DNA of 64,000 nt from Pithys albifrons albifrons (GCF_047495875.1 NC_092497.1:6354937-6418936), one strand, 5' to 3'. Shown: positions 40,825-53,806, counted from the stretch's first letter. The notes: generated by a model from the letters alone, not told the origin. Made by a program: numbers and translations.

Positions 40825-42536
40825 GGCTGGCTTTGCAAACAAAGATTTGGGAAGGGTACTACCCACGCTTGCTGCAAGCGTGCTAGTGGCTAAAAAGGGG
40901 GACATGAGATAGGCAAGTCTGGTCAAAAAGGCACAGTGGAAAGTCTCCTTTGGTGATATTGGCGAGTAACGGTTCTTTCTGCATTGTCTGTTCTCCTTGA
41001 GACTGACTCTGCATGAGTTGATAAAGGAAGCAGCAGCATCATGAATGGTGTGTCTCCATGAATCCTGATTGGAGGCCAGAGTGGACCACTGATGGCAGTC
41101 AATATGGCCAAGGTTGAGGTGTTGTTTCAGGGAGCCCTTGTATCTCTTCTTCGGGGCTCCTCTCTTGTGGTGGCTGGTGATGAGTTCACCATAGAGCACA
41201 ATCTTTGGGAGGTGGTGATCCTCCATCCTGGAGACGTGCCCTGCCCAGTGCAGCTGCGTTCTCATCAGCATGGCCTCAATCCTGGTGACCCCTGCCTGTT
41301 CAAGAACGGACACATTAATCATGTCATCAGCCCAGTGGATGTTTAGGATTGAATGGAAGCAGTGCTGATGGAAGTGAACAAGAAGCTGCAGATGGTAGCG
41401 GTAGATGATCCATGACTCAGACACATATAAAAGAGTAGACAGTACAATGGCTCTGTAGACACTGATCTTTGTACTTTTCTTCAGGTGTTTATTGGACCAG
41501 ACTCTTTTATGCAGTTTTCCAAAGGCTGTATGCCTTTGCTAGCCTGTTGTCTATCTCCTTGTCAATCTTACCATTTCAGGAAATGATACATCCCAGATGG
41601 GTGAACTGCTGGACTGACTTAAGCTCTGATTCACCGATGGTCATGTGGAGATGATGGAAGATTTCCTGAGGTGCAGGTTGGTAGAGAACTTCTGTCTCTC
41701 ACGCTGACTTCCAGCCCAAAAAGCTCAGCAGCCTCTGCAAAGCAGGATGTTAAGCACTGCAGAGCTGCTTCTGTGTGAGCAAGGGTGGCATCATCAGCAA
41801 AAAGCAGCTCATGGAAAAGCTGATTTAGGGTCTTGGTGTGGGCCTTCAGTCGCCTTAGGTTGAATAGGCTTTCATTGGTATGACATCGGATTTAGATGCC
41901 ATTTCCTACATCGAGGTCTGCCATGACTGTTTAGAGACTCATGCTGAAGAAGACTATGAATAGAGTTGGTGCAAGAATGCAACCTTGTTTCACACCACTG
42001 ATTATTGGAAAGGGCTCGCAGAGTGCAACACAATATCTGAGTTGTCCACACTGATCCTCATGTAGAGGGATGATAATTTTGAGGAACTTGGCGGGACATC
42101 CTAAATATTCCAAGATCTGTCACAGGCTTTTTCTGCTCACAGTGGCAAAAGCTTTGGAGAGGTCAATGAAGGTTACATAGAGTCCTTTGTTCTGTTCCCT
42201 ACACTTCTCTTGCAGTTGCCTGAGAACAAATACCATGTCTGTGGTGCTCCTATTGGCTCTGAAAGCACACTGGCTTTCAGGTAGAAATTCTTCTGCAATA
42301 GTGGGTACTAGTGTGTTCAGAAGTATTCTTGCAAGGATTTAACCAGCAATGGAGAACAAAGTAAGACCTCAGTAGTTTGAGCAGTCTGATATTTCTCCTT
42401 TCTTCTTGTAGAGGGTGATGATGACTGCGTCATGGAGATCTGCTGGCGCAGATTTCAGGTGTAATTCCATCAACCCCAGCTGACTTGCCACTTATCACAT
42501 GCTGTATGGCCTTAAGTGTCTCTCCCATAGTAGGGG
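40783..42536 (-). pseudogene. RTE reverse transcriptase remnant of copy 1
   Basis: The minus-strand frame at 40768-41424 matches the C-terminal third of the copy 2 protein (IYRYHLQLLVHFHQHCFHSI, WAGHVSRMEDHHLPKIVLYG, KRGAPKKRYKGSLKQH). It stays open into the tail, so the last residues are a poly-Met artefact of ATG repeats. Further upstream (41931-42113) are the GCPAKFLKIIIPLHEDQCGQ and GVKQGCILAPTLF blocks. Motif A keeps its first Asp (FIDLSKAFA) but has lost the Asp of KAFD. Multiple frame breaks separate the pieces, and the N-terminal part is deleted. Confidence 0.85.
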
Positions 42537-42694
42537 TTGTGTAGCTGGCAACATGTTCTTTAAGGCTGTCTTCCTCATGAAGATGAACTTCACTGAGAGC
42601 AGCGAAGTTGATGTTGAGTCATGACAGTTTGTGGGCAATTAGAGCAGAACAACACTCAGGTCATCCACTATCCAGTCTATCAAGCATGGTTCTG

Positions 42695-43606
42695 ATTGAG
42701 TTCATCATCATAAAGAAATTTGCTGATGACACCAAGTTGGGAGGGAGTGTCGACCTGCTGGAAGGCAGGAGGGCTCTGCAGAGGGATCTGGATAGACTTG
42801 AGAGATGGGCTCATTCCAATGGGATGAAGTTTAATAAGGCCAAGTGCTGGGTCCTGCACTTTGGCCACAACAACCCCATGCAGCACAACAGGCTGGGCAC
42901 AGAGTGGCTGGAGAGCAGCCAGGCAGAAAGGGACCTGGGGGTACTAATTGGCAGGAAGCTCAACATGAGTCAACAGTGTGCCCAGGTGGCCAAGAAGGAC
43001 AATGGCATCCTGGCCTGTATCAAAAATAGCATGGCCAGCAGGACCAGGGCAGTGATCCTTCCCCTGTACTCTTCATTGCTGAGGCCACACCTTGAGTACT
43101 GTGTTCAGTTCTGGGCTCCTCAGTTCAGAAAAGATATTGAGGGGCTGGAATGGGTCCAGAGAAGAGTGACAAGGCTGGGGAAGGGACTGGAGCATAAGTC
43201 CTATGGGGAGAGGCTGAGGGAGCTGGGGTTGTTTAGTCTGGAGAAGAGGCTTAGAGGTGACCTCATCACTGTCTAGAACTACCTGAAGGGAAGTTATAAC
43301 CAGGTGGGGTTTGGTCTCTTCTCCCAGGCACTCAGCAATAGGACAAGGGGGCATGGGCTCAAGCTCTTCCAGGCGAAATTTAAGCTGGATATCAGAAAAA
43401 ATTCTTTGCAGAGAGAGTAATAGGCATTGGAATGGGCTGCCCAGAGAGATGGTGGATTCCCCATCCCTGGAGGTTTTTAAAGTGAGATTGGACATGGCAC
43501 TGAGTGCCATGATCTAGTAAATGGATTGGAGTCGGACCAAGGGTTGGACCTGATGATCTCAGAGATCTTTTTCAACCCAATTGATTCGATGATTCTATGA
43601 TTCTAT
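42695..43606 (+). mobile_element. CR1 LINE copy C, inserted inside RTE copy 1
   Basis: It interrupts the RTE sequence exactly between GGTTCTGAT and GTTCCAACATG, which are continuous in RTE copy 2 (about 57014-57030). It begins within the CR1 reverse transcriptase, just before the FADD box, and ends with the CR1 tail GATTCTATGATTCTAT at 43606. It is 5'-truncated, forward-oriented and closely related to copies A and B. No clear target duplication is visible, which is common for CR1. Confidence 0.92.
42718..43276 (+). pseudogene. CR1 reverse transcriptase C-terminal part, copy C
   Basis: The forward frame contains [20 protein letters not shown], then [38 protein letters not shown] and [14 protein letters not shown], the same order as copy B. 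It opens further upstream (42608) only because it reads about 90 bases of antisense RTE sequence, so the first 29 or so residues are not CR1. A frameshift near 43270 ends it, and the remaining C-terminal coding continues in the frame at 43311-43517. The palm motifs A and B are missing because of truncation. Confidence 0.88.
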
Positions 43607-43860
43607 GTTCCAACATGCAAGTGTTAATTTGAACACACCTTTGGAGGCAGGTGTGTATCTTTGAATTTCTTTGTCTTTGTTTTTGTTTGACTGCATTGGA
43701 AGATGCTGTTTGGCCTTGGTTATCCAACTGGATGTGGAGATGAGCTTTTTTTAGGCCATCTTTTCTAGGCCCCTGTCCGTGTGGAGCAAGCAGTGGTCTC
43801 CTTAGAAAAGGCTGCTTGGTCGTTCAGGGTGCTACCTCACCAGACTATCATCTCCAGGGT

Positions 43861-44750
43861 TGTAACATACATAGAAATACCAATATATGTTTCTCCATTG
43901 TTTTCTGTTATCAGTACATCCCACGAAAATCCTCCCATCAGCTTTCCACTAAAACCTTCTCAAGGAAATGTTTCCTGCCAAAAAAATCCTGCCATTGTTA
44001 TATCCTTCCAAACATCTGGACTGGAGACGTGTCAGAAAGTCACGTACAGCCATCGCAAACCACTATAAAGACCTGAAGATGGATTTAAAAAATCAGAGGA
44101 ACCAAGAAGGAATGAGAAAACTAGGGAACCTTACCTAGTTTCTTTTGCTTTCTCCTCTGAACTCGCCTCAACTTTCTTCTAAAACCACCAGCTTGCCGGC
44201 CTTGATAAGACACCTCTGCCAGCCTGGGAAAGGACTGACCCTGCTGCGTGTGTGAGTTATATTTTCTTCACTGTATAGTTTTTGAAAGCTACAGAACAGC
44301 AGCGTTTTTCAGCTGAACCGGAGACCAGCCCGGCCCTGTAGAGACCAGCCAAGTCCTGCAACACAGCAGGAAGTGGAGCCGGCATTCATGGGAGACTTAC
44401 CCCCCTGCTGCTAAGAGGTAACATTGGATGTGGCAGAGAGAGAAAGGGACACAAAGAAAAGAAAAAGGGCAGAAACTGCTTTTCTTCCCCCCTCCCTCTC
44501 TCACACTGATATGGCGAAAAGGTAGGTTTTTTTCATGGTGGTAACTTTTCTCTGCTTCTAAAAAGTAATCTTGCATTTTTCTAACCTTTTCTTATTTTTC
44601 CTCTTTTTCTTTTGCATCTCTCTAGCAATCAATTCATAAAATCGTTTTTTGGTATTTACAGATAACTTGTGTGAGTTTCAATTTTGCTCAAGGGAATATT
44701 TGAACCAGTAGTTCTGTTTGCAACAAAATTAAGCAGATTTGAACGTTACA
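43861..44750. mobile_element. Solo LTR (890 bp) inserted in the RTE copy 1 5' UTR
   Basis: The RTE sequence TCTCCAGGGTCAAG, continuous in copy 2 near 57260-57275, is split here. The inserted piece starts TGTAAC and ends GTTACA, a 6-bp inverted repeat with TG...CA ends. It is flanked by AGGGT (43856-43860) and GGGGT (44751-44755), a 4-5 bp duplication. Orientation is not certain. A TATAAAG near 44065 on the forward strand could be a TATA box. No gag or pol sequence is present. Confidence 0.65.
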
Positions 44751-45306
44751 GGGGTCAAGCCTCAAATGACCAATATCCTGAACTGCCTGCATGCAGGGTT
44801 GGGTCTGCAGCTTCCAGCTGCTTCCTATCACCTGCTGTTTTGACCCTCACCTTTCCCTACAGGGCTTTGCAATGTGGGTGAACCCTTTGAGTCTGAGCAA
44901 TGGTTTTTTTTAAGTGAGACACAGTGTGTGTGGCACTGGTCCCACCCTTTACCCCTAAGGTTCATTTGCCACAGCCTAGCGAGCGTGGATGGTGACAGCA
45001 AATACCTCAGGATACAGGTTTGGTTAGAGTATCCTTCTCTTAGACGGATGGCCTTAGAGGGCTAAGCGAGCTCCATCTGCCTGGGTTTTGGAGTTAGAGT
45101 TGTCCCTCTCCTAGGATGGTTGCCAGGGGGCTAGTGAGCCTATCCTGCCCATGGGCACACTTTATCTGACCCTTCAGCTGAGGCCTGTCTGGCATGGGAA
45201 ACCCTCCCAGAGGCACATACCACGGCCAGCATAGCACACAACCTCATGAGGGCATGGAAGCTTCTCCCCCACGACAAGGGGTGTCCCCGGAGAAGGTGTG
45301 TGTACT

Positions 45307-46599
45307 GATAAAGTGTGATAAGGACTGAAAAGGTAAAAGACAGAAATGGGAAACACTGTAGGCAATAACCGCATATCTGTCTAAACTACACTGGTTTTCT
45401 TTTCATCTTTCTTTAGTCTCTTACTTTTTTCTTTTTTTTTTCCATCTTCTTTATTAATTCATTCTGTGTTCATACAGTAGTTTTAGTCCTTCTCAATTTG
45501 GATTAGGATTCAGAGATATGTACATATAAAAATCATTGTGGTACAATTTATAATGTTTAAAGTCTAAGTTCTACTTTGTGGTTTATAGTTTTATGCATGC
45601 TTGCCAGAATTATTTTCTAGCCACCTTCTGCATGAACCAGAATGCCTTTTTAAATTTTTTTTAACAGTCTCCTGCCCCACTCTTTCCCTCTCCATTGAAA
45701 AATATTTCTGTTTTGTTGTTGTTATGGCTATTGTTCTCCCTCTAATTTTTCTTATAAAAAACCTTTTTGGAAGCTAGCTTTCAAACTTATTACAAAGGTC
45801 ATTTTTTGGATTGAACCTTAACAAGGAATTTAGGCCAGAGAAGGAATATAAAAGCAAAATAAATACATTGACTGATCAGACTTGATTATCATTTTGATTT
45901 ACTAACCATATTCTTGTCCTATTTAAAGTGGGAAAAAGTCAAAGTGTGCAATTCTTGTTGGAAAGGAAAAGAAATATTTCAGGCATTCATAATAATAGTA
46001 AAGGTAATTAGAATAATTACAATAACAATAACAAAACTAACAACAATAATAGTATTAAATGCATTAAGAACTTTATTTCATAATTATTTATTGAAAATTC
46101 TTAAAAGGTTAAACATTTAACCTGCAAGTAAAATATGTTATCTACTAAAATGCAGTTGTGCTATGAGGATTTATCTTCATATAAAATCTAACTTAAAAAG
46201 TAATTATGAAGCACTTCCTACTTAAAAATTATATTCATTCTTATCCAAAGTTTATCAATAAATTAAGCTGAATATACATTATGGTCCATTAACTGAAAAG
46301 TAATGAGTTTTACTGTTTCTGTTATTGTCACAAAACTATCTTTTTTCAATGCATGTAAAAGTTCTGTTTAGGACTAAAGTAGTTCTTGCAGTAAAACATG
46401 ATGTAAGCAAAAGGTAGGAAATCAAAGGTAGCCAATATTACCTTAGGCGTGATCATTTCCTGTTTGCAAAAGGACAATTCTTTCTCTGAAAAACTAATTT
46501 GAAACAGAAAGGACTGACCTAGCGGTAATCTATGTTGGGATAACTACATCAGTGGACAAGGGAAGGGCTACAGTTGTAATACATATGAAATTTTGTAAT
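45307..46599. other. Unique AT-rich sequence, nothing recognised
   Basis: No gene or repeat family recognised between RTE copy 1 and the next CR1. Confidence 0.5.
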
Positions 46600-47377
46600 G
46601 CCTTTGGGACATGACATCCCACAACCTCCTTCCCTCTAAACTGGTAAGATGCAGATTTAATGGATGGATGAGTAATTGGTTGGATAGGCATATCCACAGG
46701 GAAGTGATCAATGGCTCAATGTTCAAATGGAAGTCAGTGAAAAGAGGTGTTCCTCATTGGTTTCTGCCAGGATCAGTGCTGTTTAATGTCTTCATTAATG
46801 ACATAGACATCAAGGTCAAATACACACACGGAAAATTTGACAGCAACCTGAGTGGTGCTGTTGACGCACCTGAAGGGATGGGATGTCATCCAGAGAGACC
46901 TGGACAAGATTGAGAAGTGGACCTATGGGGACCTCATAAGCTTTAACAAGACCAAGTACACAGAGCTGTAGCCAGTATCAATCCAGGCTAGGGGATGAAC
47001 AGATTGAGAGCAGCCCCTCCAAGAAGGACTTGGGGGTGATGGTGGATGAGAACCTGGTAAGATCTCACCTGTGGTACTGCATCCAGCCCTGGGATCCTCA
47101 GCACAGGAAGATATCAACCTGATGGAATGAGTCCAAAGGAGGACACAGAAGAGATTAGAGGGCTGGAGCACCAATCCTGTGACAAAAGGCTGAGGGAGTT
47201 GGAGTTGTGCAGCCTGGAGAAGAGAAGACTTTGGGGAGACCTTACAACAGCCCTTCAGTACTTAAAGGAGGCTTATAGGAAAGATGGAGACAAACTTTTT
47301 CATATGACCTGCTGCAATAGGGCAAGGGGTAATGATATTAAAATAAAAGAGGGGAAATTCATATGAGACATAAGAAT

Positions 47378-47434
<57 letters not shown>

Positions 47435-47530
47435 TGAGGACAGTGAAAGGCTGGAACAGGTTGGCCACAGAGGTGATGGATACGCCATCCCTGAAAATAT
47501 TCCAGGTTGCTCTGAGCTATAACTGGCAGT
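46600..47530 (+). mobile_element. CR1 LINE, old diverged copy
   Basis: Forward-strand sequence and frames match CR1 reverse transcriptase. The frame at 46611-46913 includes GSVLFNVFINDIDIKV, corresponding to the motif B to C region, and 47127-47366 includes LRELELCSLEKRRLWGDLTT. The 3' part is interrupted by a run of 51 T at a place where related copies have a short T tract. All frames are broken. Confidence 0.8.
47380..47430. repeat. Poly-T run of 51 bases inside an old CR1
   Basis: Fifty-one uninterrupted T, flanked by CR1 sequence on both sides (AGACATAAGAATAA before, ACAATGAGGACAGTGAAAGG after). The length in the source DNA is uncertain because homopolymers this long are often misread. 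Confidence 0.9.
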
Positions 47531-50500
47531 CTAAGAGAACATAACCTTTCATATAGCTGTGAAAAGTGACATACTGGCAAAAGAGAAACATGGCACATCT
47601 ATGAACACAGTTTTCCTGGCTTCTATCAAGTTTTCCAGTTATCCTCGTCTTTGTTACCTGTTGTTCTCTTAGAAGTAATCATTTCTTGTAATTTTACACA
47701 CCTCAGTGAAGCACCTGAAAAAAGAGTATGGTTGCTGTAGGTAACTGTCTAGTTAAAGCTCTAAATTGTGTTTCTGTTATTAGTACTAGAGGAGACTCTG
47801 CCTTTCTCCTGATGAAAAAGCTTAAGCACCACATGCAAGCATCAAAATTTAGCTAAAACCAGTCTGGGCCTTGGTCAAACCATAACAATAAATACAAATT
47901 ACAAACCAACTGTCCACTTAAGGAGAGATGATGCAAACACATATGCTGTTCACCAGATCTGGGTTTTGCCTCCACAGTAATTTTCTGGGATATGAAATAT
48001 CTGCATAGTTGTAATCTGTTATATAGAGAGTTGAATGAGATTATCTAGAGTGATTTCTCTTTATTTCACTTTTGTCTTTGAAAATAAGGCACTCTTAATG
48101 TGTGTTGCAGAAGGTCTTCCATCCCTGTTGTGATTGATGGTGGGAAAACTGCTGGGTACAATTCCAGTTGGTGGGTAAGAAATGCTATCTCGTTTATCTT
48201 TATATCATATCTGTTGCAAATTAAACTAAAAACATAGAGTTTGCACACTAAAATGGTTACACTGTGGAGCAATGTGCCTATAAAACAGCATGTTAACAAG
48301 TACCACATGATAAATGAAATGCAATAAACTTCTGTAATTTCAGTTTCTCCCAGAGGCGGATGATGAGGCTATCACCTGTTGAGCTTTGCCTGGTGACAGC
48401 ATAACAGTATCTTCAGCAAAGTATGGGCTGGGCTGGCTTTATAAGAAGTGAGTGGCTACCAGTGCTCACTCGGTCTATGTTACAGGTTCTGCCTCTCAGA
48501 TAAGATTCATAATTTAAACAACCAAATGAACAGGCAGTGGTACTTTGTGTGCTGGATTACGGGTGCTCTAGAACTAGAAATGTCCTGTTTTCTTCAGCAG
48601 ATGGCAGCAGTAGTGATGCATGATAAAAGCGGGATTCCAAAGGCATTTTGTAAAACAAAACTGCTATTTCCACCCCCCCACACACACACACACATTATCA
48701 CTACCATAAATGATTGTAACATCTGAGCATCTACCAGTCAGATGCTAAACCTCACACTCAGCTTCAATAGTGATGTGTATAACTTTAATCCAACAAACAA
48801 AAATCACAAAAAAACCCAAACAAAAACAATACAAGCTAACAAAAACCAAGGAAACTGAATAGAAAAAAAAAAAACAACAACAAAATCCAGCTCCCTTAAT
48901 GATCAAAGTTACTTTATTTTTATGTGCCAGTAAACATGTATTAGCATTAACTATCTAACCATACATGCAGATATATTTTCCTCATAAGGTGTTCCGTGGC
49001 AGTACCCAAAAGGGTTTTTATCAACATTATTACTCTTGTCATGAAGATATCAGTAGAGCACAAGTTTTAGAAAGGGTGAGAAGCAAAGAATGTCTCAAAG
49101 ATTAATTTGTCCTCCATAAAATGTGTCCGTTTCATACCACACAAATGAACACTAATTTGATTCAAATGTGCATACTAAAACTGACTATTTTTTAAGTAAG
49201 TGAATTATTAAAATAGTCCCTTCAGGGTCCCTGAAATGCTGTACCTGAGTCTTTATTTTTGAGGGAGGGGGAGATAAGATGAAAAGTGTGTTCCCAAGGA
49301 CACTCAGAAGGGAATCATAAAACTGCAGTCTTGGGGGTAGGAAACTTGGTTTCAAATTCCTGTCCCTGTTTCAGCATGGTAAAAGGTGTCTGTTTTCCCT
49401 TCTGTGAATGCTCTAGCCCCAGGGCTATGAAAACATATTTGCGTATTCAATCTGGTCCAGTAAATATTTCATTACTTATACATAGAGGTTGAATGCAGGG
49501 AGTGTATTGTGCACCGTAGATGCAGGTGAAAAGCAAAGGGAGTGTCCCCACATGATAAAACTGAAAATTAGAATCTTCAATGTATAAATTCTATATTCTC
49601 AAAAATATCCCGAGGCACTCAGTCTCATAGCTGTACATTTCTACCCTTTACACTCATCACAAGAAATAGGGCAGTAGATCTCTAGATCAACAATTGTATG
49701 TCTCTCAGAGAAAAGCAAAAACTGAAATGAACAAGAGAAAGCTACTTGACAGATAAATTCAGGGTTTTTTTAATTATTTTTTTTTATTTAAAATACTCCA
49801 TGTTAGTATTTACTCATAGCAGATTTGTGATTGTGTGAATTGGGGAATTTCCTAGGTGTGAAAAATAGGCTATTATTTTAGTATAACAAATCTCAGATAG
49901 GTATGATGAGAAATAGTAACAAGTTCAGAGGTCTAAATGCAATAGGATAACTTGAATACTACTGAATATGTTCCTGAAATTTGCACTTACGGTTTTTATC
50001 TCTGTATTTATTTTACCAGGGTTTCTGCCTTGCAAGTGCTTTTGTCTTTCTTTGCTATATTTCATATGGCTGGTTTGTGCCTATAGTCATCTTCTAAAGT
50101 CTACAATAACAAAAACTTCTAGGAAGATTTGGTTTAGAATTGAATCATCACAATTTCTGGCATAATTATAAAAAAAATAGAGGAGTCTATGGTGACAGCT
50201 TATAAACACAAATGTTCCCTTCAAGCAACTATAGGTGGAGGACAGAGATTAAAAAAAAAAATTCTTAACATTTCATATTGATTGCTCGGTCAATGCGGTT
50301 CTTGAAACTGTAAAATATGAATGAGCAGCCTTTGAACAGAGTAAGATACTAGATACCTTTAATCAAATCTGAAAGGCATTTCTGCACTGCTACTCACTAA
50401 AAAGAACAAATAGAGGATAACCCTCAGATGATCAACCCTGTATCCACAAGGCCTTCCTCTGTGTAGCTCAAAAACTAAATATATATTGACCAAATGACAG

Positions 50501-53500
50501 GTTTCAGAAGACAGGGTTTGTTTGTGAGACATTCAAGGAAGTAAACAATAGAAAAAGACAATATTTATTTAGATCATTCCAAAGGGATTGATTCACAGTT
50601 AATGGAATTAAATTAAGCAGAGAAACTTGTAGACTAGACATCTATCTACATATATTTAATTGCAAAGAGATCTGTCCAGCTTGTGAAAGAGGAAACAGAA
50701 GAAATCACATTGTTTCCACAAAACTGAATGTGGTAGGATGCTGATGAATACAATAGGCTTATAGGGTGTTGTGGATGGAGGAAAACTCCAGAGAAAATGG
50801 AATTTTTGGTCTTAGATAACACTATTAAAAATAAATAAATAGAGAAAACAAAACAGAAATTATAGCTGTAGTGTCTCAGAGAAATGCATAGGTCTTGTGA
50901 CTCCATGTGTCTTTTCAGTATTTTGACTATGTATATTTACTACTGTATATGTTTAACCCTTTTCATTTTGTGACATCATGAAAACAGTATGGGATAGAAC
51001 CAGCTGAGCTGTGACACAGCAAAAGTGGAATTACTGATTTTACCAGTTTATGCAGATGCATGGAGGCATAAAGCCTGTGAAATACAGCCTGTACTCAGCA
51101 TTTCCCAAACAATAATTTTTTTCAAGTGGATTTCCTCAAAAGTACTTGAAAGTGTTTAGGAGGTTTGTGGTGAATTTTTAGTTTGGGATTGTTGTTGTTT
51201 GTGTTTTTTGTGTGTGTTTGTTATGTTTTTGGGGGTTTTTTTTGCTTTGTTTTTTGTTTGGTTGGTTTTGTTGGTTTTGTTGGTTTTGTTGTTTTTAATT
51301 AAAGTTTTAAACTGTCTTTTATCCAGCTCTTTTTTTCTGGTCTTATTCTTAATTCTCCTGTGTTCCTCAGGGTTCTGCAGCCAACAACAACAGCATTCCC
51401 TTAGAAGAAAGACTGGAAGGGAGGAGAAAGCTGACACTGACTACTCTGTGTCCCAAGTCTTCCACTGGGAGGAATATACTGCTGACGGCCAGTGTTCCCT
51501 TGACTCCAGTCTTTGATTTTCTTGGATCCACTTGTCACAAACATATTTGTATACATTTTCTTACACATGGTCTATTTTCTTTACATTTGTATTCAGCTAA
51601 TGTTTGAATGTTGTACAGTAATCTTTCCCAGACCATTTGCACAAAGATGTATCATTTGTTACTCAGTGACTCTAGAGATTTCTTAGACTTTTATTGCATC
51701 CGGCAGTCTCATACTTAAATAGTCTGGGTAATAGCCATTTGACCAAAATACAGAGAGTATCAGAGTTAAAGCAAGATGTGACCACCTCAGGTCAGCACAA
51801 GACTGGACTAGACCTGAGATCATGAACTGTAAGGTCCTTACAGCATCTGTGGCCTTTTCCTGGGTTAAAGATGTGATGTAGTATTTCCCACAGTAGCTTC
51901 CCTTCATCACTAAATCTGTGTACTTTAGTAAAAGCACTTAGTCTTAACCACAAACAAATGGAGTATGAATTTCTTGAAGACATCAGAATTTATATGTATT
52001 TCACACAATTAGCAATGACAGCATTACAGAAAAGTTAGGAAAAGTGAAGAACATGAGATCATTAGGATGGACATGTTGCTATTAGACTTCAAAAGGATTT
52101 AGCTCTAGCAGTGTTTTTGGCCTGCTGTTTACGAAATCTCTTAGGGGAAAGTCCACACACATTCAGATTATTATTCATCAACTTCTTAGGCTCCTTTGAG
52201 ACACCTAAAAAGTGGGGACAGGGGTAGTTTCTCTAATTTCAGAAATAGAGATCAATTTAATCCCTTCAAAATGTGCATGAGTCACTCCAGTTTAACACTT
52301 ATTACTATTTGAAGCTCCAGAAAATGTGACCATCAGAATTACCATTTGCTATATCTTTTTCTTCTGATTGTAGAACTAATCAAGAGAATGATAAAGGAAT
52401 ATTACTTGTGGTTTGTTGTGGGGTTTTTGTTTCATTTTTGTTTTTGTTTTTTTTTGTTAATATCCTTTCCAAAAACCAAATCTGTATAACCTCTTAAATT
52501 AGAAGGTCAGGCAATAGTGTTTCTCTGAGTAAGTTTGAGCCTGTGTCAGTTTTTCCTCAGAGGAGAAAGCCTGGAATCTTAAATCTGGTCCCAGGAATAA
52601 GTTTCAGCAATATCTCCCTTCCTGTGATTACTTTGAAATATCATTGATTTTAAAGGAAGATTTTAATGAAGAGGGGTTTTGAGCTTTTGATTGTTTGTTT
52701 AATGATACTGGATTAGGAAAGGAGTTTTAGCTGCCTATTATGTTGAAGAGAAATACAACACTCAGAAGAGCTCTGAACAACACTTCTTTTGCATCTCTAC
52801 ACACAAAATAATTTGCATTCCCCTCTTGGCAAGGCAAGGAACCAGACAGATTGATAGTAAAACAGATTTTCTGGATGAGTGTTAAAGATGTTTCTTTGAT
52901 TTGTGCAGAAGAGCATGAAGACGTCACAGGGTAAGTAATGCAACAATACAAAAACAAAGGAGAAGGCAAGGGTAATTTCAAAGTGCTCAAAAACCTGGCT
53001 TTGGACCTCATGTGGGATCACTCTAAGTAGATATTCATGCTACATTTTAGTTTCCTTAAAACATGTCTATAATTGAAAGGAAAGCCAGGAGAAAGCAACC
53101 AGCAATATAATCAGACCTAAATTACAGAACAGTCCTCACATTTGTTTATCAGACCTGGAGTATTTTTTCTCAGCTGAAAACACTGGTAGTTTCTTCTGAT
53201 TTCATAGCTACTTGTCTCACAGAATGTTACATTAGCATCTCAGGACAGATCACGTGTTTAGTCTGAGCTAGACAACTGGGCTCCTTCTACAGCCAGCTGT
53301 GGGGCTTTGAGTTCCTCTGGAGGGCAATTAAGTTCATTTTTATTTAAGAGGGAGATCTACAGAAAGTGATTCATCTTAGCTATATTTCTCCATTAACTAT
53401 GAACAGACTAAGGGAATAACTTAAATTGGACACAACTTCTAGACAGATAAAAGTAGAATTTAGTCCCACCTTTTGTCGCTATATAATATAAGCCCTCATC

Positions 53501-53806
53501 ATTCCCAAAAATTATGTTCAGCTGAAGATAAGGATTCGTTGGTGACTATATTGAAGTATCTGTCCTCCCATACTTTTGTACATTGAGGACCCAGTCTAAT
53601 GAACTCACCAAAACTTAACAATTCATTGCATTATTACAGAATTTGCAGTTCTTACAAAGCTGTAGACAATTTCCAGCTTTTTTTTCAGGTGGTGTTAGCA
53701 TTCTTCTCTCACCTCTTAGTCCATATCAGTATTAAAAAGCCTTTGCTCACAGTATGCAGGAAGGAAACATTCAGTATGAATGCAGAATTCAAGTTCCCTA
53801 TTCAGT
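47531..53806. other. Unique AT-rich sequence, no gene recognised
   Basis: No gene or repeat family that I can name. It has a short CA repeat at about 48675-48692, A-rich patches near 48865-48878 and 50250-50260, and a G/T-rich tract at about 51190-51300. Frames up to about 105 codons here lack known motifs. Confidence 0.5.

Larger units (their letters stand above)
40783..45296 (-). mobile_element. RTE-clade LINE copy 1 (AviRTE-like), split by two insertions
   Basis: On the minus strand it runs from 5' untranslated sequence (45296) to an ATG-repeat tail (forward CATCATCATC from 40783). It is bounded by the 10-bp duplication TGTGTGTACT at 40773-40782 and 45297-45306. The RTE segments are 40783-42694, 43607-43860 and 44751-45296. 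Between them lie a forward CR1 and an 890-bp LTR. Aligned to copy 2 it also lacks about 1.24 kb (junction near 42536), which removes most of the endonuclease and the start of the reverse transcriptase. Because the 5' end is present, this is not an ordinary 5'-truncated copy. The name AviRTE is inferred from the clade and the bird context. Confidence 0.85.
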
